Below, one piece after another: positions 49,423 through 56,437 of a DNA stretch of 64,000 bases (position 1 is the stretch's first letter; the number at the start of each line of letters is the position of its first letter). The stretch is taken from the NCBI RefSeq assembly GCF_020531915.1, contig NZ_JAJAVG010000004.1:248001-312000 (forward strand), given 5' to 3'. A program made the position numbers and the translations under genes. Below the pieces are notes generated by a model that ran no database searches, was not told where the DNA came from, and saw only the letters and a list, made by a program, of their open reading frames with translations. The stretch is from Methylovorus mays. GTDB taxonomy: Bacteria; Pseudomonadota; Gammaproteobacteria; Burkholderiales; Methylophilaceae.

Positions 49423-49560
49423 ATGGAAGATAAATCTGAAAAACGCTGGGGACAGCGCCTCGGCTGGTTGTTCCTGATCTGGCTGGGCAGTGTGCTGGCA
49501 TTGGGGGCGGTTAGCCTGCTGCTACGCCTCATCATGCGGGCAGTGGGGCTGACCACGTAA
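49423..49560 (+). CDS. DUF2474-type small subunit of cytochrome bd oxidase
   Basis: A 45-residue peptide, MEDKSEKRWGQRLGWLFL..., with one membrane span (LIWLGSVLALGAVSLLL) and a charged N-terminus. It begins at the base after the cioB stop. Small single-span peptides at this place (CydX, or DUF2474 proteins after CioAB) stabilise the oxidase. The WGQRLGWLFLIW pattern is that of DUF2474. It is easily missed because of its length. Confidence 0.82.
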   Translation: MEDKSEKRWGQRLGWLFLIWLGSVLALGAVSLLLRLIMRAVGLTT

Positions 49561-49611
49561 GCGAGCAGGGCACCTGCCTGGCTTGCGCCTGAGAAGTACC
49601 CCGCGTGCGCG

Positions 49612-50034
49612 TTAATGCACCAGCTTGCGGTTAAGCTTCTCCAGCATGCCTTTGCGATGCTTGTGCGCCAGCTCATAATCACGCAGGCGCCGAATTTGTG
49701 ACAAGCTCAGCGAAGCCAGTCGCGAGGTGACTTCCGAAATGGTAAGCCCGGCGTATTCCTTTACCGACAGCCGCGGATTGCCCGTATGGGCCTTTGCCGA
49801 TCTGCGTGAGGTGGCGCTGGTGTGCGGTGTGTTGCGCGTGGAAGAGCGACCTGAACCCGCAGCGCTGGCTGATTTTCCGGCGGAAGATTTGGTTTCGCCT
49901 GCCTCGCTACGCTGTTTGTTCACGATGCGCGCCGCCACTTCCTCTTCGCGTCCTGAGTAACGATGATCATGCTGAAACTGGTGCTTGAGCTTTTCAAACT
50001 CATGTTCCCGCTTGGGAGATGCGCCTCTAGGCAT
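49612..50034 (-). CDS. Plasmid-stabilization-type basic protein
   Basis: A 140-residue, highly charged protein. The first block, MPRGASPKREHEFEKLK and then GREEEVAARIVNKQRSEAGET, and a C-terminal block with SLSQIRRLRDYE and HKHRKGML match a family commonly labelled plasmid stabilization protein in chromosomes. A Ser/Thr/Ala-rich low-complexity linker of about 40 residues joins them. No partition or toxin gene accompanies it, so the label says little about function. AAAGGAG precedes the ATG at 50034. Confidence 0.72.
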   Translation of the reverse strand: MPRGASPKREHEFEKLKHQFQHDHRYSGREEEVAARIVNKQRSEAGETKSSAGKSASAAGSGRSSTRNTPHTSATSRRSAKAHTGNPRLSVKEYAGLTISEVTSRLASLSLSQIRRLRDYELAHKHRKGMLEKLNRKLVH

Positions 50035-50182
50035 GATAAAACTCCTTTCCTTATCGTAAGGTGAAGTGTAAGAATGCATCGATTGTGCATTGTTTTTTAT
50101 AGGTAATCGTCCGTAAGAAAAGTAGGAAATAATTGAAGGTGTTGCGGTCACCCCAGCACCATCTCTCATTTAAGGATTAGCA

Positions 50183-50926
50183 ATGGCGACATGGATACAA
50201 GGCAGGGTAGTGGAGCACAAGCATTGGAATGCCTATCTGCACACCCTGTACATTGAGGCAGAGCTGGCGCCCTTTGCCGCCGGGCAATTCGTCAAGCTGG
50301 GGCTGGAAATAGAGGGCGAGGTGGTCGCGCATCCCTATTCGCTGGTGAACCCACCGCAGCAGCGGCCGCTGGAGATTTTTTACATTGAAGTGCCAGAGGG
50401 CAAGCTGAGTCCGCACCTGGTGCCCTTGAAACCCGGCGATGTTGTTCAGCTGTCGCCCACCGCCCATGGCTTCATGACGCTGGATGAGATTCCCGCCGCC
50501 CGCGATCTCTGGCTGATCGCGAGTGGTACTGGGATAGGGCCGTTTCTTTCCATGCTCGGTACTGAGCAGCTGTGGCAGCAATACGAGCATGCCGTGCTGG
50601 TGTACTCGGTGCGATATCAGCATGATCTCGCCTATCTGGAACGCATACAGGCCCTTATGACAGCGCATCCCGGCCGATTGCACTTTGTGCCGCTGGTGAC
50701 GCGTGAAGCTTCCGACATCGGCTTGCCATGCCGCATCCAGCAGGCACTGCAAGATGGTCGTCTGGAACACCATGCCCAGACCGCGCTAAGTCCCGAGCAT
50801 AGCCAAGTCATCCTGTGCGGTAATCCGCAAATGGTGGAAGAGATGCAAGGCCTGCTGGCCACCCGCGGCCTCAAGAAGCACAGAAGGCGCGAGCCCGGCC
50901 ACATCACCACCGAGACCTACTGGTAA
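50183..50926 (+). CDS. fpr: Ferredoxin--NADP reductase
   Basis: A 247-residue FAD enzyme. AAGQFVKLGL and HPYSLVNPP bind FAD, GTGIGPFLSML binds the NADPH phosphates, and the C-terminus ends in the aromatic TETYW, which stacks on the flavin. It moves electrons between NADPH and ferredoxin or flavodoxin, often in oxidative stress. The gene stands alone; AAGGATTAGCA precedes the ATG. Confidence 0.93.
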   Translation: MATWIQGRVVEHKHWNAYLHTLYIEAELAPFAAGQFVKLGLEIEGEVVAHPYSLVNPPQQRPLEIFYIEVPEGKLSPHLVPLKPGDVVQLSPTAHGFMTLDEIPAARDLWLIASGTGIGPFLSMLGTEQLWQQYEHAVLVYSVRYQHDLAYLERIQALMTAHPGRLHFVPLVTREASDIGLPCRIQQALQDGRLEHHAQTALSPEHSQVILCGNPQMVEEMQGLLATRGLKKHRRREPGHITTETYW

Positions 50927-50952
50927 TCGCTCGCGGTCATCCGCCGTCCTCC

Positions 50953-50987
50953 GCCATTCAGAAGGCCATTTCCTACAACTGAATGGC
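50953..50987. promoter_or_regulatory. 9-bp inverted repeat upstream of regulator gene
   Basis: GCCATTCAG (50953-50961) and CTGAATGGC (50979-50987) are perfect arms 17 bp apart, between fpr and the response-regulator gene. Without a T run it is more likely an operator or leader hairpin than a terminator. Confidence 0.45.
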
Positions 50988-51070
50988 ATCACGCCTACAG
51001 CCACAGCTGAGCTCGTGGCATATGCTGGTATTGAACGCATCCCCTTGCAGTTGCGGCAAAAGGAGGTTCA

Positions 51071-51709
51071 ATGCACAGACACAATGTCATGTTGGTGAAT
51101 GGATATCGCATCAGCCGATACGCACTGAGACAACTACTTGAAGCCACAGGTGAATTCACGGTCACTGAAGCTGCCACCAGCGCAGAGGCGGGCGCTCATA
51201 CTGCCATTGCCCCAGAGTTGTTGCTGATTGATATCTCGAATCCGGCCAAGAGCGGCCTGGAAGCCCTGTGCGACCTGAAGCACGACTTCCCCGACTTGCC
51301 GTGCCTGATCGTAGGGGGGCTGGATGATGACACCTTGCGCAATCATTACCTGCGCCTGGGTTGCCATGCCTATCTTTCTCGTGATGCCAGCGATCAGGCC
51401 ATATTGCAGGTCGCATGCAAACTCACTGCCAGAAAACATATATCTGGCAATCATGTCGCAAGTCAGCATTGCCTAACCCGGGCTGCTCCCGAGGTTCCAC
51501 ATATGCCCCACATCGATCTCTCTGCACGTGAGCGACAGGTGTTCTTCAAACTCACCTCGGGTAAATCCATACCCTCCGTCGCGCGTGAACTCCTGATCAG
51601 CGCCAGCTCCGTCAGCGTTTTTCGCTGCAAGATTCTGCGCAAGATGCACTGTAGCAACAACGCCGAACTGATCAGCTATGCCTTTCGTCACCGCTTAGTG
51701 AACGATTGA
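51071..51709 (+). CDS. NarL/LuxR-type regulator with degenerate receiver
   Basis: A 212-residue protein with a CheY-like domain (about 1-125) and a C-terminal LuxR HTH (LSARERQVFFKLTSGKS to the end). The phosphoacceptor Asp54 is kept (LLIDIS), but the acidic pocket is Asn10-Gly11, the switch Thr/Ser position is Gly82, and the usual Lys104 is Arg. Phosphorylation by a kinase is therefore doubtful. The HTH turn reads SSVSVFRCKIL where most NarL proteins have TVKTH. AAGGAGG before the ATG is very strong. The gene at 61759 is its paralogue. Confidence 0.82.
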   Translation: MHRHNVMLVNGYRISRYALRQLLEATGEFTVTEAATSAEAGAHTAIAPELLLIDISNPAKSGLEALCDLKHDFPDLPCLIVGGLDDDTLRNHYLRLGCHAYLSRDASDQAILQVACKLTARKHISGNHVASQHCLTRAAPEVPHMPHIDLSARERQVFFKLTSGKSIPSVARELLISASSVSVFRCKILRKMHCSNNAELISYAFRHRLVND

Positions 51710-51732
51710 GCTGGTCTCTGATAAGGTGGCTT

Positions 51733-53217
51733 CTACGTTTGCAGCATTGTGTTTTTGTTTTCGACAAGATCGAATAACGCCGTTACACGTGCCTTTTCTG
51801 ATGCATTTTGGGGAATCAGATAGGCCAATACCACATAGACGATGACATTCACGATAAGCGCGACTGCGCCTGACGTGAGGCCATATGCCCAAGGTGGATT
51901 GCCCTGATACATCAGCTCTAGCGTGACGGCCACGGCAAAGCCGATGGACATGCTGGTCATGGCGCCGTATTTGTTGCCGCGTTTCCAGAATATTCCCAGG
52001 AATTGCGGGATAGCTAGCTGAATAATCCCTTGGTAAGCCAGAACGGCGAGCGAGAATAGGGCGGGCAGGGCCATGCATGAGAGCCAGGATGCCAGCAGGG
52101 TAAGAAGCAGCATGCCGGTCTTGGAGATCACAATCAGTTGCCGGGTGCTTAGCGTGAAGTAATTGCCCAGCAGATCGTTGGCGATCTGTGCTCCTGTTGC
52201 CTGAATATTGCCATCAATATGGCCCATGGAGGCGGCCAGCAGGACCGTGCCTGCCAACCCCAGCAGTATTAATCCACCAGCTTCTTGCGATGCGATGAAC
52301 CAGACAGCATCAGGGTGGCTGGTGGCAGAAGGCAGCATGCCAGCCAGCATCCCAAAAATCAGTAAGGCAAGACAAAAAATGAAGGATAGGGGGATCGCCA
52401 GCGAGGCCGATTTTTTCAGGCTGGCTACCCCGTTAGCGGTAAACAGGCGTACAAAAATATAGGGCCAGCACCATCCGCCCAGGGCTCCGGTCAAAACCAG
52501 GCTGAACAGGAACATAGGCCCTTCTTTGGAGCCGAGGCCCGGGAGAGTGAATCGGGTGGCATCAAGGCTGGAGAAACTGATGCCTTTCGCCACGATCAGC
52601 CAGGCGATCAGCCCGATCAGCATGGCTGTGCCTGCCAGATAAGCCACCATGCCTTGGTAGAAATCGGAAATCACGACGCCACGCATGCCAATACGCACAG
52701 TCCATATCTGCCGGATGGCGATTACAACCACCCCCAATATCACGGCCTGCGAAAACGTCAACGTGCCCAAGGAAAGGAAGCGGAACATTTCGCCCAGGGC
52801 CTGCATGCCGAGAATGAGCCAGGGAATGCCCGAGATGATGCCAATGACAGCAGCAATGGTGCGGATGTGGCGTGAGTTGTAACGCAAGGAAAAAAGATCA
52901 GGCTGCGTCTTCAGGTCAAAGGCTTTGCCCCACATCCATACTGGCTTCGCCATCATGTACATCAGCATCACCGTCAAAAGGCTATAGCTCAGCACGTAGA
53001 ATGAAATAATGCCGCTCGCAGCTGCCATGCCGCCGAAGGCTGTGAACATGGCGCCCGGGTACCAGGTGTTGAGAAAGGACATGGCCTGGTAGCGTGCGCC
53101 AAAGGAGCGGTCGCCAACGGCATAGTTGGAAAACGAGCTATCGTCCAGCCTGATGCGCTGAAGTATGACAATCAGGCCCGCAAAGAACACCAGCATCATC
53201 CCGAACGTTATGATCAT
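51733..53217 (-). CDS. Sodium:solute symporter family transporter
   Basis: A 494-residue membrane protein with about 13 hydrophobic segments. DRSFGARYQAMSFLNTWYPGAMFTAFGG near the N-terminus and ASMGHIDGNIQATGAQIANDL in the middle are characteristic of the SSS family. The ATG at 53217 overlaps the stop of the small upstream gene (ATGA), so the two are coupled. Such pairs transport small organic acids or similar solutes with Na+, but the substrate cannot be read from the sequence. The divergent LuxR-type gene may regulate it. Confidence 0.85.
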   Translation of the reverse strand: MIITFGMMLVFFAGLIVILQRIRLDDSSFSNYAVGDRSFGARYQAMSFLNTWYPGAMFTAFGGMAAASGIISFYVLSYSLLTVMLMYMMAKPVWMWGKAFDLKTQPDLFSLRYNSRHIRTIAAVIGIISGIPWLILGMQALGEMFRFLSLGTLTFSQAVILGVVVIAIRQIWTVRIGMRGVVISDFYQGMVAYLAGTAMLIGLIAWLIVAKGISFSSLDATRFTLPGLGSKEGPMFLFSLVLTGALGGWCWPYIFVRLFTANGVASLKKSASLAIPLSFIFCLALLIFGMLAGMLPSATSHPDAVWFIASQEAGGLILLGLAGTVLLAASMGHIDGNIQATGAQIANDLLGNYFTLSTRQLIVISKTGMLLLTLLASWLSCMALPALFSLAVLAYQGIIQLAIPQFLGIFWKRGNKYGAMTSMSIGFAVAVTLELMYQGNPPWAYGLTSGAVALIVNVIVYVVLAYLIPQNASEKARVTALFDLVENKNTMLQT

Positions 53218-53441
53218 GATGTCAGCTCTCCGTTTGCAGCTTCCTGCCAGAAGGCATAGAGAATACTCAGGGTAATGGAGAGGCTGACCGCAGTGAAGTA
53301 GACAAAGGTCGCAGGCAGACCCAGGATCAGTTCGCGATGCTCGCTCGCTGCCCAGTACAAGGGCGGGTAGAGCGCTACGAATACATTCAGCAGGAACCAG
53401 GTCCTGACCACATAGACTTGCATGGATTTTTTGGTCGGCAT
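53214..53441 (-). CDS. Small membrane partner of the symporter (DUF3311-like)
   Basis: A 75-residue protein with two membrane spans (WFLLNVFVALYPPLYWAAS and ATFVYFTAVSLSITLSILYAFW). ACGGGAG lies before the ATG. Small two-span proteins of the DUF3311 kind regularly precede SSS transporters and share their operon. Its role is unknown; assembly or regulation of the transporter is an inference from the overlap. Confidence 0.75.
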   Translation of the reverse strand: MPTKKSMQVYVVRTWFLLNVFVALYPPLYWAASEHRELILGLPATFVYFTAVSLSITLSILYAFWQEAANGELTS

Positions 53442-53657
53442 TTTTTCTCCCGTTTATCAGTTGCCTGCGCGTTTGAGGATGGCTAAGCCAACTCCAGACA
53501 GGAGTATGGCGATGGGGATGCTGCGTGAACATCCTGCAAATGCAGGGGTAGGTGCTGCTTCGCCTGCAGGTCCACATAATTGATTAAGGGCGTGGATTAA
53601 GGGATGATCTGCGATAAGAGAAGGCTTTCACCACCTGCAGAAGGGGAGTGTTTGGAG

Positions 53658-54704
53658 ATGGATTTCACATCTGGCAATGCGCTGTTGGCGGATTTGTATA
53701 AGACGGCCGTGACCGCGAGTCCCCGTGTCTTTCAGCAAGAAGCGCTCAAACATCTGGAGCGCGTGATCGGGTTTGATCGGGCCTGGTGGGGCATCATGTC
53801 GCCTGGCAAGGCCGGGTTCGATTTGCTGAGCTCCTACCGCCATGAGCTACCCTTGGCGTTCGAAGAGCACTGGCATGCGGTCAAGAATGACGATGCGCTC
53901 GCACACGATGTCCATTTTCAGCCCAGAACTACGGTGCATTTCAATCGGCAGGCTCTCCACTCAACCCCTGGGCTCGCCGACCTCAATACCGGGCATGATC
54001 TCAGTCAGGCCTTGTGTACTTCGGTATTCCTGCCAAACCGCACCTCTTTTCTGTTTATTTCTCTGTTTCGCTCCGGGAGCCGCGCCCGCGCCTTTAAGGC
54101 TGGCGATATCCGGCTCAAGCAGTGGCTCACGCCGCATTTGTATTCCTGCTGGCGCACCAATCTGCTGGCAGATATCGAGCGCACGCGCCTGCCGAATAAA
54201 TGGCAGGACAAGGCGAGTGCATATGTTGATCGCCGTGGCAGCATTGTGTATGCCGACAGTGCCTTTGCCGAGTTTGTGAGCCAGGCATGGCCCGCCTGGC
54301 GTGGCGGTCGCTTGCCACATGCGTTAGTGGAGATGCTGGTTAGCAATCCGGCATCGTCTATCCATCTACCTATCGGCATCTACGTAAACCAGCAGCAGGC
54401 AGGCGGCCTGACACGGCTGGATATCGGGCGACCATCGCCACTGGACAAACTAACCAGACGCGAGCGCGAGGTGGCCCGAGGCTTTGCACAAGCGCATTCC
54501 TATAAGGAAATTGCGGCTGAGACCGGTTTGTCACCCGCCACCGTGCGCCATTATCTGCGGGGTATCTACGCCAAGCTTGCCATCAACGACAAGGCTGAGC
54601 TGGTCAGGCTGGTAGCCAGGCATGAGCTGGAGGTTGAAGTCCCGGTAGCGATCAAGGGCGCATTCACCCATGGGCTGGATATGGATTACTTGGGTAACGG
54701 GTAG
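53658..54704 (+). CDS. LuxR-type HTH regulator with unknown sensor domain
   Basis: A 348-residue protein. The C-terminal HTH (LTRREREVARGFAQAHSYKEIAAETGLSPATVRHYLRGIYAKL) is LuxR-like. The N-terminal 190 residues (HLERVIGFDRAWWGIM) and a middle part with YVDRRGSIVYADSAFAEFV resemble GAF/PAS sensing folds. It lacks a receiver domain and the acyl-homoserine lactone ligand pattern. AAGGGGAG nine bases upstream supports ATG 53658; an earlier in-frame ATG at 53604 has poor spacing. It is divergent from the symporter pair. Confidence 0.8.
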   Translation: MDFTSGNALLADLYKTAVTASPRVFQQEALKHLERVIGFDRAWWGIMSPGKAGFDLLSSYRHELPLAFEEHWHAVKNDDALAHDVHFQPRTTVHFNRQALHSTPGLADLNTGHDLSQALCTSVFLPNRTSFLFISLFRSGSRARAFKAGDIRLKQWLTPHLYSCWRTNLLADIERTRLPNKWQDKASAYVDRRGSIVYADSAFAEFVSQAWPAWRGGRLPHALVEMLVSNPASSIHLPIGIYVNQQQAGGLTRLDIGRPSPLDKLTRREREVARGFAQAHSYKEIAAETGLSPATVRHYLRGIYAKLAINDKAELVRLVARHELEVEVPVAIKGAFTHGLDMDYLGNG

Positions 54705-54724
54705 GAATTGCGCAATTAAATAGC

Positions 54725-54760
54725 ACATAATAAAACCGGCAAATGCCGGTTTTATTATGT
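54725..54760. terminator. Perfect 16-bp bidirectional terminator
   Basis: ACATAATAAAACCGGC and GCCGGTTTTATTATGT are perfect arms with an AAAT loop. T-rich on both strands, it can end the LuxR-type gene from the left and the exported-protein transcript from the right, after the heptamer repeat. Confidence 0.92.
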
Positions 54761-54781
54761 ATGAAAAGCTAGCTTGGAAAG

Positions 54782-54912
54782 CTTACAGCTTACAGCTTAC
54801 AGCTTACAGCTTACAGCTTACAGCTTACAGCTTACAGCTTACAGCTTACAGCTTACAGCTTACAGCTTACAGCTTACAGCTTACAGCTTACAGCTTACAG
54901 CTTACAGCTTAC
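54782..54912. repeat. Heptanucleotide tandem repeat, 18 perfect copies
   Basis: CTTACAG is repeated 18 times without a single change from 54782 to 54907, followed by a partial CTTAC (54908-54912). On the minus strand the unit is CTGTAAG. The first bases of the array form the TAA stop of the leftward gene, so the array starts at that stop and is likely transcribed as its 3' UTR up to the terminator at 54725-54760. It encodes nothing credible. Confidence 0.97.
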
Positions 54913-55457
54913 TGGCGGTAATCCGCTTTGGCTTTGTCCTTGCAGCTGGACTTCACCTCTCCGGCGTAGCTATCGCATTTTTTCAGGGCCACTTCGTAGT
55001 CAGATTCCATTTTCTTCTCTGCGGCTTCCTGACGGGCTTCCAGTGTTTTGCGGGTTGCATCTACATTGGCCATGCCGGTGCTGCGCTCCGCTTTGGCTTT
55101 GGTCAGGCACAGATCCTTGGCATCGCCGTTGTAGTCGTCGCATCTTTCCTTGGCGACTTCATACGTGCCTTTGACCTTTTCCTCTTCTGCCGAGATACGG
55201 GCATCCAGCGTGCCTTTCAGGTTGGCATCCAGATCAGCCAGGCCAGCTTCACGTTTGGCGGTTGCCTCGGCCTTGCAAACATCTTCCTGATTGCCGGAAA
55301 GCTTGCCACAGGCTTTTTTCTCCTGGTCATAAACGGCGTTAACGCGGTTCTTGCCATCTTCATATTCAGCTTTGGTAATGACCTGAGACCAGGCCTGGCT
55401 GCTCATCAGCATGGCCAGCAGGCCACCTAATGCCATTTTGTGTGCGATATTCATCAT
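54909..55457 (-). CDS. Exported protein with three Cys-pair repeats
   Basis: A 182-residue protein with a signal peptide (GGLLAMLMSSQAWS, cleavage about residue 24). The mature part is highly charged and helical, and holds three related units of about 55 residues. Each has two Cys ten residues apart: C50/C61, C106/C117 and C161/C172, each preceded by a Tyr (YDQEKKAC, YEVAKERC, YEVALKKC). Three disulfide-braced helical hairpins in the periplasm are likely. GGAG precedes the ATG at 55457. The csbD gene is 33 bp upstream in the same direction. Function unknown. Confidence 0.75.
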   Translation of the reverse strand: MMNIAHKMALGGLLAMLMSSQAWSQVITKAEYEDGKNRVNAVYDQEKKACGKLSGNQEDVCKAEATAKREAGLADLDANLKGTLDARISAEEEKVKGTYEVAKERCDDYNGDAKDLCLTKAKAERSTGMANVDATRKTLEARQEAAEKKMESDYEVALKKCDSYAGEVKSSCKDKAKADYRQ

Positions 55458-55490
55458 GTTGCTCCAGTGATTAAAGGGGTAACGCAATCG

Positions 55491-55685
55491 TTAGGTGTTG
55501 CGAAACTTTTCGATCTGGGCTTCGGCTTCTTCTTTCGAGATGCCATAGAGTTCTTGCAGCTTGCCTGCGAGCATGTCCTTGTTGCCTTTGATCTCTTCAA
55601 GATGATCATCGGTGAGTTTTCCCCATTGCTGACGAACCTTGCCGGTCAGCTGCTTCCAGTTGCCTTCGATTTGGTCCCAATTCAT
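55491..55685 (-). CDS. CsbD family stress protein
   Basis: A 64-residue protein: MNWDQIEGNWKQLTGKVRQ with WGKLTDDHLEEIKGNKDML. This matches CsbD, a small, abundant general-stress protein of unknown mechanism found in many bacteria. GAAAGGA precedes the ATG. It heads the transcript that continues into the Cys-repeat protein and the heptamer array. Confidence 0.9.
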   Translation of the reverse strand: MNWDQIEGNWKQLTGKVRQQWGKLTDDHLEEIKGNKDMLAGKLQELYGISKEEAEAQIEKFRNT

Positions 55686-55890
55686 GGTGATTCCTTTCGT
55701 TTATTGGATTTTTTAGCTGTTTTGGATCAATTGATCACTTGGCCATACTAGCCAGCACAGGCGCTTCAGGATGTCCTCAAATGGCTGAAACCAGCGTCAG
55801 AATGGGCTGTCAGCGAAAAAAAGCCCCCTTTGAAAGATTTCTCCTACAGGGGATTCAGAAAAATCTGTATGGCAGAAGGGGCAATATGGC

Positions 55891-55907
55891 CTACACTGGC
55901 GGTGTAG
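55891..55907 (+). promoter_or_regulatory. Short palindrome in the cold-shock gene leader
   Basis: CTACAC-TGGCG-GTGTAG has 6-bp arms and lies 66 bp before the start of the cold-shock gene. The 287-bp gap between csbD and this gene shows no gene; a long leader is common for csp mRNAs. Confidence 0.35.
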
Positions 55908-55972
55908 TACGTTTTTATTTCATCCCATCGTCATCGTTTGGCGATGTTTTTATCAAGTGCAGGAGACAGCAA

Positions 55973-56176
55973 ATGGCAACAGGTACCGTGAAGTGGTTTA
56001 ACGATGCAAAAGGTTTTGGCTTTATTACCCCGGACGATGGAGGCGAAGACTTGTTTGCGCACTTCTCGGCCATTGCCAGCAATGGCTTCAAGAGTCTGAA
56101 GGAAAACGAGCGCGTGAGTTTCGACATCACGACTGGTCCTAAGGGCAAGCAGGCATCGAACATTCAGAAGGCGTAA
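55973..56176 (+). CDS. Cold-shock protein (CspA family)
   Basis: A 67-residue OB-fold RNA/DNA chaperone. [12 protein letters not shown] (RNP1) and [10 protein letters not shown] (RNP2) are intact. AGGAGACAGCAA precedes the ATG at 55973. An in-frame opening extends about 230 bases upstream but lacks family similarity and belongs to the leader. A terminator follows. Confidence 0.96.
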   Translation: MATGTVKWFNDAKGFGFITPDDGGEDLFAHFSAIASNGFKSLKENERVSFDITTGPKGKQASNIQKA

Positions 56177-56191
56177 TAGCCCTGAATTGAG

Positions 56192-56214
56192 AAACGGCCC
56201 TTACGGGCCGTTTT
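56192..56214 (+). terminator. Terminator after cold-shock gene
   Basis: AAACGGCCC pairs with GGGCCGTTT around TTAC, then T. Confidence 0.88.
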
Positions 56215-56437
56215 GCATTTATAGGCCTACATCATTCATGGGCGGGTCATTCGGGCCTGTGCGCGCTCCGCCAGCTTCCTTCCATACACCAAACATCTAG
56301 TGGCATGGTTGCCACATCGACTTATGTAGCACCTCGCATGCCTGGGGGCTCATGGCCGCAAAGGTCGTCAGCGCAGTTGCCTGGGTGTATCCTTGAGGCA
56401 GGCGTCACGCCATGTCCAAATTTGTATGGGAAGTACC

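Noticed and set aside
49612-50034. Plasmid origin or partition locus suggested by the plasmid-stabilization-type protein
   Set aside because: No ParA, ParB, replication or toxin gene is adjacent, and the family is common on chromosomes.
53457-53580. Minus-strand frame ending in a hydrophobic helix and KRAGN, upstream of the symporter pair, resembling the tail of a small sorted membrane protein
   Set aside because: No ATG, GTG or TTG opens the frame before the preceding stop at about 53633, so there is no credible start. It may be a decayed small gene, but this cannot be supported.
54782-54912. CRISPR array
   Set aside because: The units are 7 bp, contiguous and identical, with no spacers and no cas genes.
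54774-55430. Long open frame through the heptamer array, giving a repeated LQLTAYS peptide fused to a hydrophobic stretch
   Set aside because: It is a product of the 7-bp repeat, which is open in this frame, and the opposite strand of the Cys-repeat protein gene. It has no ribosome binding site or family match.
56380-56437. CueR operator for copA
   Set aside because: GGCGTCACGCC is palindromic but does not match the CueR pattern, and a convincing 19-bp-spaced promoter is absent.
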